NCBI GenBank assembly: GCA_036654095.1
Contig: JAVVSR010000001.1
Coordinates: 1 to 64,000, forward strand
DNA: 64,000 nucleotides
From: JAVVSR01 sp036654095
Lineage (GTDB): Bacteria; Bacillota; Clostridia; Christensenellales; CAG-917
Direction of reading: 5' to 3'
In this document: positions 1 to 8,106 of the stretch, one piece after another
Layout: the number at the start of each line of letters is the position of its first letter
Position numbering within the stretch: position 1 is the stretch's first letter
The notes under the pieces: generated by a model
The model's database searches: none
The model's input: the letters and a program-made list of their open reading frames with translations, nothing else
What the model was told of the DNA's origin: nothing
Program-made: the position numbers and the translations under genes

Positions 1-138
1 ATTAGCTTTAAAAACCAAATAAGCTACAAACAAAAAACATAAAACAAAAAACATAAAAAACAAATTGCGTATGACAATGATAAACAAATTGTCACTTTTG
101 AAAACTAATTGCGCCAAGCGCGCGGAAGGAAGGTAACT
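1..138. other. A-rich leader before the prophage portal gene
   Basis: The first bases are A-rich and contain a short direct repetition of an 'acaaaaaacataaa'-type unit. No coding region is supported here. A terminase gene would be expected upstream of the portal in a P22-like order, but it would lie outside the window. The only functional signal I see is the ribosome binding site AAGGAAGG near 126-133 for the portal gene. Confidence 0.4.
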
Positions 139-2001
139 TTGAAAACAGAAAAATGGAGCAAAGAATTTGTTGAGGACATCGTTCGGACAACTCAAGCCGA
201 TTTTGAAACGCGGCGCATTATTAGGCGTCCGCTTGAACTTGCGTGGCGGTTGAATATGAACTTTCTTATGGGAAATCAATATGCTAGCATTACGCCTAAA
301 GGCGATATTGATGACCTCGGAAAGCAGTTCTTTTGGCAAGAACGCGAGGTATACAATCATATTGCGCCGATTGTTGAAACTCGATTGGCAAAACTGTCAC
401 GGGTGCGTTCGGGCGTCAGTATCCGTCCTAAAACGGGCGACGAAAGCGATATCGCCAGCGCAAAGTTTTCGACGGCAATTTTAACAAGTATCACAGCCGA
501 AAACAATTTGCCCAAACTAATCGCTATGGCAAACAGTTGGTCGGAAACTTGTGGAACGGTATTTTACAAAGTAGTTTGGGATAGCGACAAGGGCAAACGT
601 CTTGAATTTAATGACGATATTGTAAGCGAAGGCGATGTTAGTATTATGGTTTGTCCGCCGTTTGAGGTGTATCCCGAAAACTTGCAGGTTGAGGAAATAG
701 AAAATCAACCTTCAATAATACACGCTAGGGTTTTCAGCGTTGATGAAGTTAAGCGTATTTGGAATGTTGATGTTAAAGGTTGCAAAGTAAATGTTTTTTC
801 GCTGGACAAGGCTTCTGTTTCGGGCGGATTTGGTTACACAAACAGTGTGCCTAAAATAATTGACGAGGTTAAAGATAACAGTGTTGTAGTTATCGAAAAG
901 TACGAAAAGCCAAGTTCGTTATTTCCTCAAGGAAGGCTTATTATTGTTGCGGGCGACGTTCTAGTTCATTATGGCGAGCTTCCATATAACAATGGCGAAA
1001 TGGAGCAGCGAACATATCCGATAATAAAGCAAAACTCTTTGGACAACGTTGGCACATTTTTTGGTACTTCGGTAATCGAGCGCACAATACCCGTGCAGAG
1101 GGCGTATAACGCGCTAAAAAACCGTAAGCACGAATTTTTAAACCGCATTTCAATGGGTGTTTTGGCCGTAGAGGACGGAAGTGTTGATACGGATAATTTG
1201 GCGGAAGAAGGTTTAACTCCGGGGAAAATTATTGTTTATCGTCAAGGTAGCACACCCCCTGTGCTTTTAAACCATGGCAGCATACCCACTGATTTTCATA
1301 TTGAGGAAAATCGTTTGCTTGAAGAATTTGTAATGATTTCAGGAGTTTCCGAAGTTATGAAATACAGTCAATTACCCGCAAACGTTACCAGTGGCGTGGC
1401 TATTTCGTTGCTTATTGAACAGGACGATACGCGTATCGCCATTACGGCGGATAACATTAGAAACGCAATAAAGCAGATTGGCAAACAAATTTTAAGGCTT
1501 TATCGACAATTTGCAGTAGGGCGCAGACTTAAGCGAATTGCTGGGGAAAACGGCGAAATTGAAATGTACTATTTTACTGCAAGCGATATATCTAGCGATG
1601 ATTTGGTTTTCGATACCGAAAACGAATTAGTTGAAACGCCATCTAGCCGAAAAAGCATGGTACTGGAACTTTTACGCTTAGGCCTATTAACTGACGAAAA
1701 TGGAAGGTATTCTGCGCGTACAAAAACAAAACTTTTAGAAGTTTTAGGGTTTGGAAACTGGGAAAGTAGCAGAGATATAGATGAGTTACATTTAAAAAAA
1801 GCTATGCGTGAAAATCAGCGTATGAAAAATGAAATAATTTTACCCGACACTATTGACAATCATTTATTGCACATTGAGGAGCATACGAAATTTATTTTGT
1901 CGCCCGATTATGATATCGATAACGGGGTAAAAACAAACATAATTAAACACATTAATCAGCACCGCCAATTTGGTGAGGCGACAGAACCAATTAAACAATA
2001 G
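139..2001 (+). CDS. Phage portal protein, P22-like
   Basis: Probable portal protein, the dodecameric ring at one head vertex through which DNA is packaged and ejected. The product is about 620 residues, starts with a basic/acidic helical region and ends in charged helices, which fits podovirus P22-type portals. The call rests mostly on sequence style and on gene order: a scaffold-like gene, a coat gene, a connector and a nozzle follow. I chose the TTG at 139 because AAGGAAGG lies 5 bases upstream of it; an earlier TTG at 109 has no such site. The stop is 8 bases before the next ATG, so the genes form one late operon. The terminase should lie to the left, outside the window. Confidence 0.75.
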   Translation: MKTEKWSKEFVEDIVRTTQADFETRRIIRRPLELAWRLNMNFLMGNQYASITPKGDIDDLGKQFFWQEREVYNHIAPIVETRLAKLSRVRSGVSIRPKTGDESDIASAKFSTAILTSITAENNLPKLIAMANSWSETCGTVFYKVVWDSDKGKRLEFNDDIVSEGDVSIMVCPPFEVYPENLQVEEIENQPSIIHARVFSVDEVKRIWNVDVKGCKVNVFSLDKASVSGGFGYTNSVPKIIDEVKDNSVVVIEKYEKPSSLFPQGRLIIVAGDVLVHYGELPYNNGEMEQRTYPIIKQNSLDNVGTFFGTSVIERTIPVQRAYNALKNRKHEFLNRISMGVLAVEDGSVDTDNLAEEGLTPGKIIVYRQGSTPPVLLNHGSIPTDFHIEENRLLEEFVMISGVSEVMKYSQLPANVTSGVAISLLIEQDDTRIAITADNIRNAIKQIGKQILRLYRQFAVGRRLKRIAGENGEIEMYYFTASDISSDDLVFDTENELVETPSSRKSMVLELLRLGLLTDENGRYSARTKTKLLEVLGFGNWESSRDIDELHLKKAMRENQRMKNEIILPDTIDNHLLHIEEHTKFILSPDYDIDNGVKTNIIKHINQHRQFGEATEPIKQ

Positions 2002-2009
2002 GAGGCAGT

Positions 2010-2651
2010 ATGGAAAACTTACAAACGGAACAAACAGTTATGGTTGAACCAACCGAAGTAGCGCAGGGTATTGCATTGCAAGAAACTCAACCTATCGAAG
2101 CGGAAACCGTGACTATTTCCGACAAGAGGTTTAAAACAAGCGACGAGTTACAAAAGGCTTATAGCAGTCTGGAAAAGGAGTTTACCAAGCGTTCTCAAAG
2201 GTTAAAGGTACTTGAACGCGAAATGGAAAGTAAAATGGAAACTCCTTCACCTGTTTATAGCCAAGAAAATTGGCAGGAAAGAGTTGAAAAATTTGTTAGC
2301 GAAAATCCCTCGGCTAAACCTTTTAAAAAGGATATTGCAAAGGTCATTCTCAACGGCGAATTAACATCAAATCCCAACTGTCTTGAGCTTGCGCTGTCTA
2401 AAGTGTTGATAAACAATTATCGCACGCCAAACGCTTTACTTGAGGACTCTGAGTTTTTAGATAATCACGTTTTTAAAAATGACAAAATTCGCGAAAAAAT
2501 CATTAAAGATTATCTATGCTCGGTAAATAATGTTCGCTCGCCAAAAACCATTTCTGGCGGTGGCCAGCCTGCTTTAGCTCCCCAAAATCGTCCAAAATCT
2601 TTCGACGAGGCAGGCAAGATGGCTATCAAGCTGTCTAGTAGGGGAAAATAA
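2010..2651 (+). CDS. Putative phage scaffolding protein
   Basis: A 213-residue, highly charged protein with a Gln/Glu/Thr-rich N-terminus (about 1-40), a likely coiled coil (about 48-75) and a basic C-terminus ending in SSRGK. It sits between portal and coat, exactly where scaffolding proteins are encoded in P22-like phages. Scaffolds are typically acidic/helical with a basic C-terminal coat-binding helix, and this matches. I see no direct sequence signature, so the role is inferred from position and composition. An AGGAGG site lies just upstream of the ATG. The alternative is a minor head protein. Confidence 0.55.
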   Translation: MENLQTEQTVMVEPTEVAQGIALQETQPIEAETVTISDKRFKTSDELQKAYSSLEKEFTKRSQRLKVLEREMESKMETPSPVYSQENWQERVEKFVSENPSAKPFKKDIAKVILNGELTSNPNCLELALSKVLINNYRTPNALLEDSEFLDNHVFKNDKIREKIIKDYLCSVNNVRSPKTISGGGQPALAPQNRPKSFDEAGKMAIKLSSRGK

Positions 2652-2668
2652 AAAATTAGGAGATTTAT

Positions 2669-3844
2669 ATGATTAACATTACCGACGCTAGCGCCGCGCT
2701 AAAAACACTTTATTTAGGCGTATTAACCGAACAACTCAATACTAAAATCAATCCATTGCTTGCAAAACTCGAGCAAACTTCAAACGATGTCTATGGCAAG
2801 GAAGTCAAAAAGTTGGTTACAAATGGCATCAATGGCGGAATTGGTTCGGGTACGGAAACTGGTTCTTTACCTATCGCTACTGGTAATACTTATCTGGAAC
2901 TTACCCTTCCTCTCAAAAACTTTTTTGGAAAAATCGAAATTTCCGATAAAGCAATTCGCGCTTCACAAAACAATTCGGGTGCGTTTGTCAACCTTCTAAA
3001 CACCGAAATGGACAGCCTTATTAAGTCAAGCAAGTTTAACTTTGGACGTATGGTTTTTGGTGATGGTACTGGCAAACTTGCAACAATCGTCGCCGATGCA
3101 ACTAACACTGATAATAGCCAATTTAAGGTTGATGACGTGTCAAAATTTGTTATTGGTATGGTTATTGATATTGAAACAAATGGCAACGTACCTGCTTCAG
3201 CTCGCGCTAAAACAATCACGGCAATCGACTATACAAATAAGACTGTGCGCATTAACGTTGTTCCGTCATCGGCTTTGGCAGCAGGTTCTATTATTTTTAA
3301 TCAAGGTTCAAAAGACAAGGAATTAACTGGCTTAGATGCTATATTCGGAAATTCCGCTTCACTTTACGGATTAACTCGCGCTACATATTCGTTTTTGCAA
3401 CCTTATAAAAATACAAGTACAGGCGCGCTATCTTTAGAGTGTATTCAAGACGCTATCGATAAGGTTGAACAATGCGCGGGTAGTACAATTAATTATATTA
3501 CTTGCAGCTATGATGTGCGTAAAAAGTATGTCGCTTTGTGCGCCGCTAAAAATTCAAACATCGATGTTATGAATTTAGATGGCGGATATAAGGCCTTGTC
3601 ATATGCAGGTATTCCCGTTGTTGCCGACCGTTTTTGTCCTTCGGGGAGTATGTATATGTTGAATACCGATGACTTTAAACTTTATCAGCTATGCGACTGG
3701 CGTTGGCTGGAGGGCGAAAGCGGCAGCGTGTTAAAGCAAGCGACAAACACAGCTTCTTATTCTGCAACCCTTGTAAAATATGCCGATATGCTTTGCGAAA
3801 AACCGCACGGACAAGCATTACTAAGTGGAATTACGGTAGCTTAG
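2669..3844 (+). CDS. Phage major capsid (coat) protein
   Basis: 391-residue protein that would build the icosahedral head shell, probably with an HK97-type fold. The sequence has a long N-terminal helical region, a Gly-rich stretch (about 52-72), and a central segment (about 155-205) rich in alternating hydrophobic residues, like the inserted beta domain of P22-type coats. The C-terminal half contains the turn-rich 'GIPVVADRF' region, common in phage capsids near the segment facing the hexamer axis. Its place after a scaffold-like gene, its strong ribosome binding site (AGGAG) and the terminator-like hairpin behind it fit a highly expressed coat gene. Family assignment is from pattern recognition only. 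Confidence 0.75.
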   Translation: MINITDASAALKTLYLGVLTEQLNTKINPLLAKLEQTSNDVYGKEVKKLVTNGINGGIGSGTETGSLPIATGNTYLELTLPLKNFFGKIEISDKAIRASQNNSGAFVNLLNTEMDSLIKSSKFNFGRMVFGDGTGKLATIVADATNTDNSQFKVDDVSKFVIGMVIDIETNGNVPASARAKTITAIDYTNKTVRINVVPSSALAAGSIIFNQGSKDKELTGLDAIFGNSASLYGLTRATYSFLQPYKNTSTGALSLECIQDAIDKVEQCAGSTINYITCSYDVRKKYVALCAAKNSNIDVMNLDGGYKALSYAGIPVVADRFCPSGSMYMLNTDDFKLYQLCDWRWLEGESGSVLKQATNTASYSATLVKYADMLCEKPHGQALLSGITVA

Positions 3845-3864
3845 TTTAAAAATTGCATTAAATA

Positions 3865-3898
3865 GCGGGGGCTTCCAAAAGGAAGCCTCCTTTATTTA
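3865..3898 (+). terminator. Hairpin after the capsid gene
   Basis: The GGGGCTTCC arm pairs with GGAAGCCTCC across an AAAA loop and is followed by TTTATTT. It lies 20 bases after the coat stop. It may partly terminate or stabilise the coat transcript, so that coat is made in excess over the tail genes. Confidence 0.65.
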
Positions 3899-3912
3899 GC
3901 AACAAAAAAATT

Positions 3913-4263
3913 ATGATTAAAATAATAGATGATTTATATGATATCGCGTGGCGACTGAAAGCTATCGATAGTGATTACGAGCTTTTTTTTAATGAAAAAA
4001 TGCAAAGATATGAGGTTTGGGCGCGAAATCACTTGCAGGCGGTAATTCCGTATAAGCAACTTGACGTCCGCGCGCTAGACTATGTGCGCGAAACCCGTAT
4101 CGAACGGCTTGAAATTTTGCTTTCAGAAATTGAACAAAATAATGCAAATTTAGCTTTAAGCGAGGCGAAAAAACAGGCGGAACGGCATAGTTACAAAATA
4201 AAAAATCTTGTAAACTACTTGGAACGTGGGAAAACCAAACTTCCAAGTTATGAACAAATATAG
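3913..4263 (+). CDS. Small phage protein of unknown function
   Basis: 116-residue, charged, mostly helical protein that I do not recognise. It lies between the coat gene and the gp4-like connector gene, with the following ATG 7 bases after its stop, so it is a member of the head-tail operon. The middle is rich in Glu, Arg and Leu (about 55-85) and the C-terminus is basic. There is no membrane segment or cysteine motif. Head-decoration, head-completion or assembly chaperone roles are possible from position only. The ribosome binding site is weak, which fits translation dependent on the upstream coat transcript. Confidence 0.6.
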   Translation: MIKIIDDLYDIAWRLKAIDSDYELFFNEKMQRYEVWARNHLQAVIPYKQLDVRALDYVRETRIERLEILLSEIEQNNANLALSEAKKQAERHSYKIKNLVNYLERGKTKLPSYEQI

Positions 4264-4270
4264 GTGAAAT

Positions 4271-4822
4271 ATGAAAGTAAAAGAAATTATTAGCGACTGC
4301 GTTTTTAAGTTGGGATTCGGCGACAGAATTAATATGAGCGAAGGCGCGGTGTGGACGGCCGAAGAACAAAAAACCATAGATATTTTACTTAGATGCGCAA
4401 ACATCGTTTATGCGGAAATTTGCACCAATTACTTGCCTAATATTATAACTGAAACGGTCAATCTAATCGACAATAAAGTTCAACTCAGCGCATTGATAAA
4501 CAAAAAATATGTTTATGCGGTTACATTGCGTCAAAACGGATTTTTTAAGCCAATAAAACAATATCCTGCTTTTATCGAAAGCAATTTTTCAGGCGAAGGA
4601 CAACTTGATTTTGTGGCTATCCCCGCAACGCTTGCATTGAATACTGAAATAAACGAGCGCATACCATCGTGGCTTTTCGCAGATGGAGTGGTTAGCGAGT
4701 ACGCTTTTGCAAACAATTTAATTGATATTGCCGTGCAGTATGAACGCAAATTTCGTGAAAGCATAGGACATTTAAAAACGCAAGGTTCAAGCAAATATGT
4801 AAAGGCGAGGAGGTGGCTATAA
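4271..4822 (+). CDS. Head-tail connector protein, P22 gp4-like
   Basis: 183-residue protein starting with a helical 'MKVKEIISDCVFKLG' segment, as gp4-type head-completion adaptors do, and of similar length to them. In P22-like phages gp4 binds below the portal and is the platform for the tail nozzle. Here it directly precedes the nozzle-like gene: its stop codon overlaps or abuts the start region at 4820-4824. The assignment combines length, the N-terminal pattern and gene order; I cannot confirm the fold. The alternative is another adaptor of the gp6/gp15 type. Confidence 0.55.
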   Translation: MKVKEIISDCVFKLGFGDRINMSEGAVWTAEEQKTIDILLRCANIVYAEICTNYLPNIITETVNLIDNKVQLSALINKKYVYAVTLRQNGFFKPIKQYPAFIESNFSGEGQLDFVAIPATLALNTEINERIPSWLFADGVVSEYAFANNLIDIAVQYERKFRESIGHLKTQGSSKYVKARRWL

Positions 4823-6294
4823 TGCGCGCTTCTCATTACAATCGCAATAAAATAAACATTAAAATTTTCGACAGTATTAACACGCTTGTAAACGAAAATA
4901 TATTGCCATTAAAGTATTCGCCACTTTGCTATAACTTTACCTTTAACGGTGGCGCGCTTGACAGCAAAATGGGTATTGAAGTTGCAAAAACAACCGTTAT
5001 AGTAACGCCCGAAGGCCGACATTTATTGCCCGATTTACCCGAAGGCAAAAGTTTTAAATCTATACATTTGTATCGTAAGTATGACTTTACAAACAAAAAA
5101 CGTGGCGATAAAATTGTTGTTAGGGCAAATGACGATACATATTATGAAACGGCTTTATTTGAAGTTGATACATTTCATCGTATTACAAATCTAAGCGCGG
5201 TTGGTAAAGATTGTAGCGTGTCATATCGTTATAATGGCGAGGACGTGTTCATTTTATCTTCAGAAAATGGCTTTTTCTATGTATACAATGGCGCAAGTCT
5301 AACAACGGTTACAGATGCCCCTAAAATCACATCAATGTGCGTCCACGCCGAACGAGTTTTTGCAACGACCGGTGGAGAAAAAAATAGCGTTTGGTTTAGT
5401 GATGACTTCAATCCAACTAATTGGAAAGTTACCGGCACAACGGCAGGATTTATTAATTTTGATGATGACGGCGGCGCTGTTGTAAAGGTTATGACGTTTT
5501 TAGATTATGTTTACGTTTTCCGCGAGTATGGCATTATGCGCCTGTCGGTTTATGGCGCGCAGCAAGACTTTTCGGTAAGCAAACTTTATGTTTCGGCAGG
5601 ACGAATTTATCCCGATACAATAACGTTTTGTGGCGACAGAATTATGTTTTTGGCGGAAGATGGAATTTATGTTTTTGACGGCTATTCTGTTCGTCCGCTC
5701 GCGCCGAGTTTGAAACAGTTTTTACCGCTTAAAAAAAGTACGGCAGTTGCCTGTTATATGGACGGCAAGTATTATCTTGCAATGCGTCTTGATTATGGCA
5801 CAAATAATATGCCATTTATTTTGGTGGAAAACGGATACTATATTAATAACAGTATGGTAATTTATGAGCTTGCGGAAAATCGTTTTTCAATTATGCGTGG
5901 TGTGGATATAAATTCGCTGACGTCAATTAAAGTTCATCACGAGGCCAGCGTTTTAGCAACTTTTAACTATGATAACTCAAAAAAAATAGGCAGAATAGTT
6001 AAAAATGGAAAAGTGTTTGCCGATGTGTTGCCAAAATATTGGACGACTGCCGAAACCGATTTAGGTTATCCCTCACGGGAAAAGTCGATTAGGGAAGTAT
6101 CTTTTTTAACCAGTGGAGATTGCACGTTAGGCGTTGAATTAGATGGCGTTACGTCAGAGTATGCCGTTGTCGGAAGCGCTCGTCCGCAAAAAATTATTGT
6201 AAACCAAAAAGGGTGTGTTGTTAGGCTGTACATTAAAAGCGGCGCTGTTGCAATTAATATTACTGCGCCGACGGTTGTTGTTGATATAGTGTGA
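4822..6294 (+). CDS. Tail nozzle / DNA stabilization protein, P22 gp10-like
   Basis: 490-residue protein, beta-rich throughout, with repeated blade-like patterns such as 'FYVYNG', 'VWFSDDFNPTNW', 'VYVFREYGIMRL' and 'IYVFDGYSVRPL'. P22 gp10 is a beta-propeller nozzle closing the portal channel; its length (roughly 470) and place after gp4 agree with this gene. I chose the ATG at 4822 because GAGGAGG at 4807-4813 is 8 bases upstream; a GTG at 4813 overlaps that site and is unlikely. It is the last recognisable structural gene before the unknown and lysis genes. The beta-propeller inference is from motif repetition. Confidence 0.7.
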   Translation: MRASHYNRNKINIKIFDSINTLVNENILPLKYSPLCYNFTFNGGALDSKMGIEVAKTTVIVTPEGRHLLPDLPEGKSFKSIHLYRKYDFTNKKRGDKIVVRANDDTYYETALFEVDTFHRITNLSAVGKDCSVSYRYNGEDVFILSSENGFFYVYNGASLTTVTDAPKITSMCVHAERVFATTGGEKNSVWFSDDFNPTNWKVTGTTAGFINFDDDGGAVVKVMTFLDYVYVFREYGIMRLSVYGAQQDFSVSKLYVSAGRIYPDTITFCGDRIMFLAEDGIYVFDGYSVRPLAPSLKQFLPLKKSTAVACYMDGKYYLAMRLDYGTNNMPFILVENGYYINNSMVIYELAENRFSIMRGVDINSLTSIKVHHEASVLATFNYDNSKKIGRIVKNGKVFADVLPKYWTTAETDLGYPSREKSIREVSFLTSGDCTLGVELDGVTSEYAVVGSARPQKIIVNQKGCVVRLYIKSGAVAINITAPTVVVDIV

Positions 6295-6303
6295 GGTGTC
6301 TAA

Positions 6304-6423
6304 ATGGAAAATTATTTAAGTGAATTGATAATAACTATTGAAAGTCTAAAAAAATGGATTTTTAAACTTGAAAAACGAGTGGAAATTTTAGAACAGGAGG
6401 TTAAAAAATTAAATGGCAAATAG
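6304..6423 (+). CDS. Tiny coiled-coil protein (39 residues)
   Basis: A short reading frame starting ATG at 6304 with GAGG 7 bases upstream, ending in TAG at 6421-6423 and overlapping the start of the next gene by 11 bases. The product is 39 residues, with heptad-like Leu/Ile spacing in 'KLEKRVEILEQEVKKLNGK', so a small coiled coil is likely. The tight coupling to both neighbours supports translation. Its function is unknown; it may be an accessory or coupling peptide of the phage operon. An AGGAGG inside it serves as the ribosome site of the next gene. Confidence 0.5.
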   Translation: MENYLSELIITIESLKKWIFKLEKRVEILEQEVKKLNGK

Positions 6424-7435
6424 TTTTTGGAACGAAATTAAAAAGTTGTTTAAGTCAAAGCAAACTATCGCCGAGGAGGAAGCGCAAAAAATTGGTAGCG
6501 CGCTAGCCAAGGAGCAATCTATTGTCGATATTTTAAAGGATTTGGAAAATCAATATCAACAAAATAATCCGCCCGATAAGATTGATGATGGTAAATTTCC
6601 TGATGAAATTAAGTTAAGTCGCATTGATTATAAACCTAAAAGCGACGAGGAAATTAAAAAAATTGCTGAAAGTGAATTTGCTAACCAGTATAAACAAAGT
6701 ATTAGCAAAATTGACCAAAAGATTTTGGATAAGGCAGTAGAGCTTAATCGAAAAGGGACTACCGCGGAAGAAGAAAAGCGCGCAACGCAGAAAGAAATCG
6801 ACGCGCTTTTTGAAAGCCTAAAAGAGGGTGCGGGAGTTGACGCAATTAAGCGCGGCGTACAGCGTAGCAGTATAATTACCGAGCGGCTTAAAGACTACGA
6901 TATGGCTAAGGCATCAAACATTGTTGATACTGAAAAGGCCTTTAAAAATGTTATGGAAAGTATAACGTCAGAACTTTCAAATTTAGAGGTGGAGCGCGAA
7001 AAAGCGTTAGAAAATTTAGATTTATCGCTAGCGACCAAAGTGACGGAAAAGATAGCTAATCTGTCATCTGAACGCGATAAACTGCAAAATGAAGCAATTA
7101 TTAAAAATAATCAAATTGCCGAAAGAGAAGTAAAACTCAATGAAGAATTGGATAAAGATAAGCTGGCATTTCGCCGTGACCAAGAGAATATGTTTAAAGA
7201 GAAACTCGCCGAACAGAATGAATATGAAAAAGAACACGGATACAGTGGCGAGAAACTTGAAAACTATTCAAATCGTTATAATGTTGCGCTTGAATTTTAT
7301 TTAACTCTCGACCCGGATATCGCGCTTAAGGCGCTAGACGCCAGCGGTTCGATGAAAAATTACTTAGGGAATTATTATGATAAACTCCACGGTGTTTTAG
7401 AAGAACGTGGTAGGCATACTAATAAGAAAATCTAA
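6413..7435 (+). CDS. Large coiled-coil phage protein, unknown function
   Basis: 340-residue protein, strongly charged (Lys/Glu rich), with predicted long helices and coiled coils around 10-50, 85-135 and 175-265, and a more globular end (about 275-335). I do not recognise a family. It lies after the nozzle gene and before the holins, where tailed phages with short tails encode ejection proteins, tail needles or receptor-binding parts. A DNA-ejection or tail-needle role is therefore possible but unproven. The AGGAGG at about 6396-6401 sets the ATG at 6413. Its stop overlaps the next ATG (TAATGG). Confidence 0.65.
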   Translation: MANSFWNEIKKLFKSKQTIAEEEAQKIGSALAKEQSIVDILKDLENQYQQNNPPDKIDDGKFPDEIKLSRIDYKPKSDEEIKKIAESEFANQYKQSISKIDQKILDKAVELNRKGTTAEEEKRATQKEIDALFESLKEGAGVDAIKRGVQRSSIITERLKDYDMAKASNIVDTEKAFKNVMESITSELSNLEVEREKALENLDLSLATKVTEKIANLSSERDKLQNEAIIKNNQIAEREVKLNEELDKDKLAFRRDQENMFKEKLAEQNEYEKEHGYSGEKLENYSNRYNVALEFYLTLDPDIALKALDASGSMKNYLGNYYDKLHGVLEERGRHTNKKI

Positions 7436-7695
7436 TGGATATTTCATCACTTTTTAAAATAGTTGCCGCTAACGGCGTGTGGGCGGTACTGTTTTTATTT
7501 TTATTAATTTACGAGCTTAAAGACAGTCGCAGTCGAGAGCAACGATACATTCACACTATTTCGTCATTGACTGACCGTTTGGAAGTTGTCAATGACATTC
7601 AGGATGAAGTAAAGGAACTTAATGGACGACTTAATCCGTCGTTTGATTGTACAATTAAAAAAGTTTCAACCTCATCAAAGGCAAGGGGTAATTAA
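7435..7695 (+). CDS. BhlA/UviB-like holin protein
   Basis: 86-residue protein with a single N-terminal membrane segment (about 11-27, 'GVWAVLFLFLLIYELK') followed by a charged helical tail with Arg/Asp/Glu. This matches the layout of the BhlA/UviB holin-like family of Firmicutes phages and bacteriocin loci: short N-terminus, one TM helix, 'LKDSRSREQRY' juxtamembrane region. Such proteins permeabilise the membrane for lysis. The gene overlaps the coiled-coil gene by one base and is followed one base later by a second holin-like gene. No endolysin is visible nearby. Confidence 0.7.
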   Translation: MDISSLFKIVAANGVWAVLFLFLLIYELKDSRSREQRYIHTISSLTDRLEVVNDIQDEVKELNGRLNPSFDCTIKKVSTSSKARGN

Positions 7696-7696
7696 T

Positions 7697-7888
7697 ATGA
7701 AAGATTTTAAAAGCAAGTTTAAAAACTATGGTTTTTGGCTGTCGTTATCGGGCGCGATTGTGGTTTTTTTGCAGATGTGCGGATTGAAAATCGAACAGCC
7801 CGTTGTTGAAGGAATTGTAAATGCTTTTTGTGGTATTTTGGTAGTATTGGGCATTGTAAATAATCCAAATGAAGGGAAGTTTTACTAA
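7697..7888 (+). CDS. Phage holin, phi-LC3-like
   Basis: 63-residue protein with two membrane segments (about 11-25 and 34-53) and the C-terminal 'LGIVNNPNEGKFY', close to the 'GI..DPTTKG' ending of phi-LC3-type holins. I chose the ATG at 7697 because AGGGG lies about 8 bases upstream; an upstream in-frame start would overlap the preceding gene deeply. Holins form pores that release the endolysin and trigger lysis. It is the last gene of the prophage operon, and a strong terminator follows within 20 bases. Confidence 0.75.
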   Translation: MKDFKSKFKNYGFWLSLSGAIVVFLQMCGLKIEQPVVEGIVNAFCGILVVLGIVNNPNEGKFY

Positions 7889-7903
7889 AATTATTGTATT
7901 GAT

Positions 7904-7942
7904 AAAACGCCTTGACAATTTATTTGTCAAGGCGTTTTTGTA
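7904..7942. terminator. Strong terminator closing the prophage operon
   Basis: A 15-base-pair perfect stem (7904-7918 with 7924-7938, core CGCCTTGACAA) with a five-base loop and T-runs. Because A and T runs flank both sides it can act on both strands. It marks the right end of the prophage transcript; the opposite-strand gene at 8107-9447 also runs toward it. Confidence 0.85.
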
Positions 7943-8106
7943 TTTAACCAATTATATTTAAAGCGAAATGAATAGCTTAAATTAACTTTACAAAACAATT
8001 ATATGTACTGACGGTAAATTGTTGTATAGCAAATATTTTGTTAGAAAGTAAACACTTTTTGATACAAAATCATAAATGGTTAAAGCAAATTTAAATGTAT
8101 TTGATT

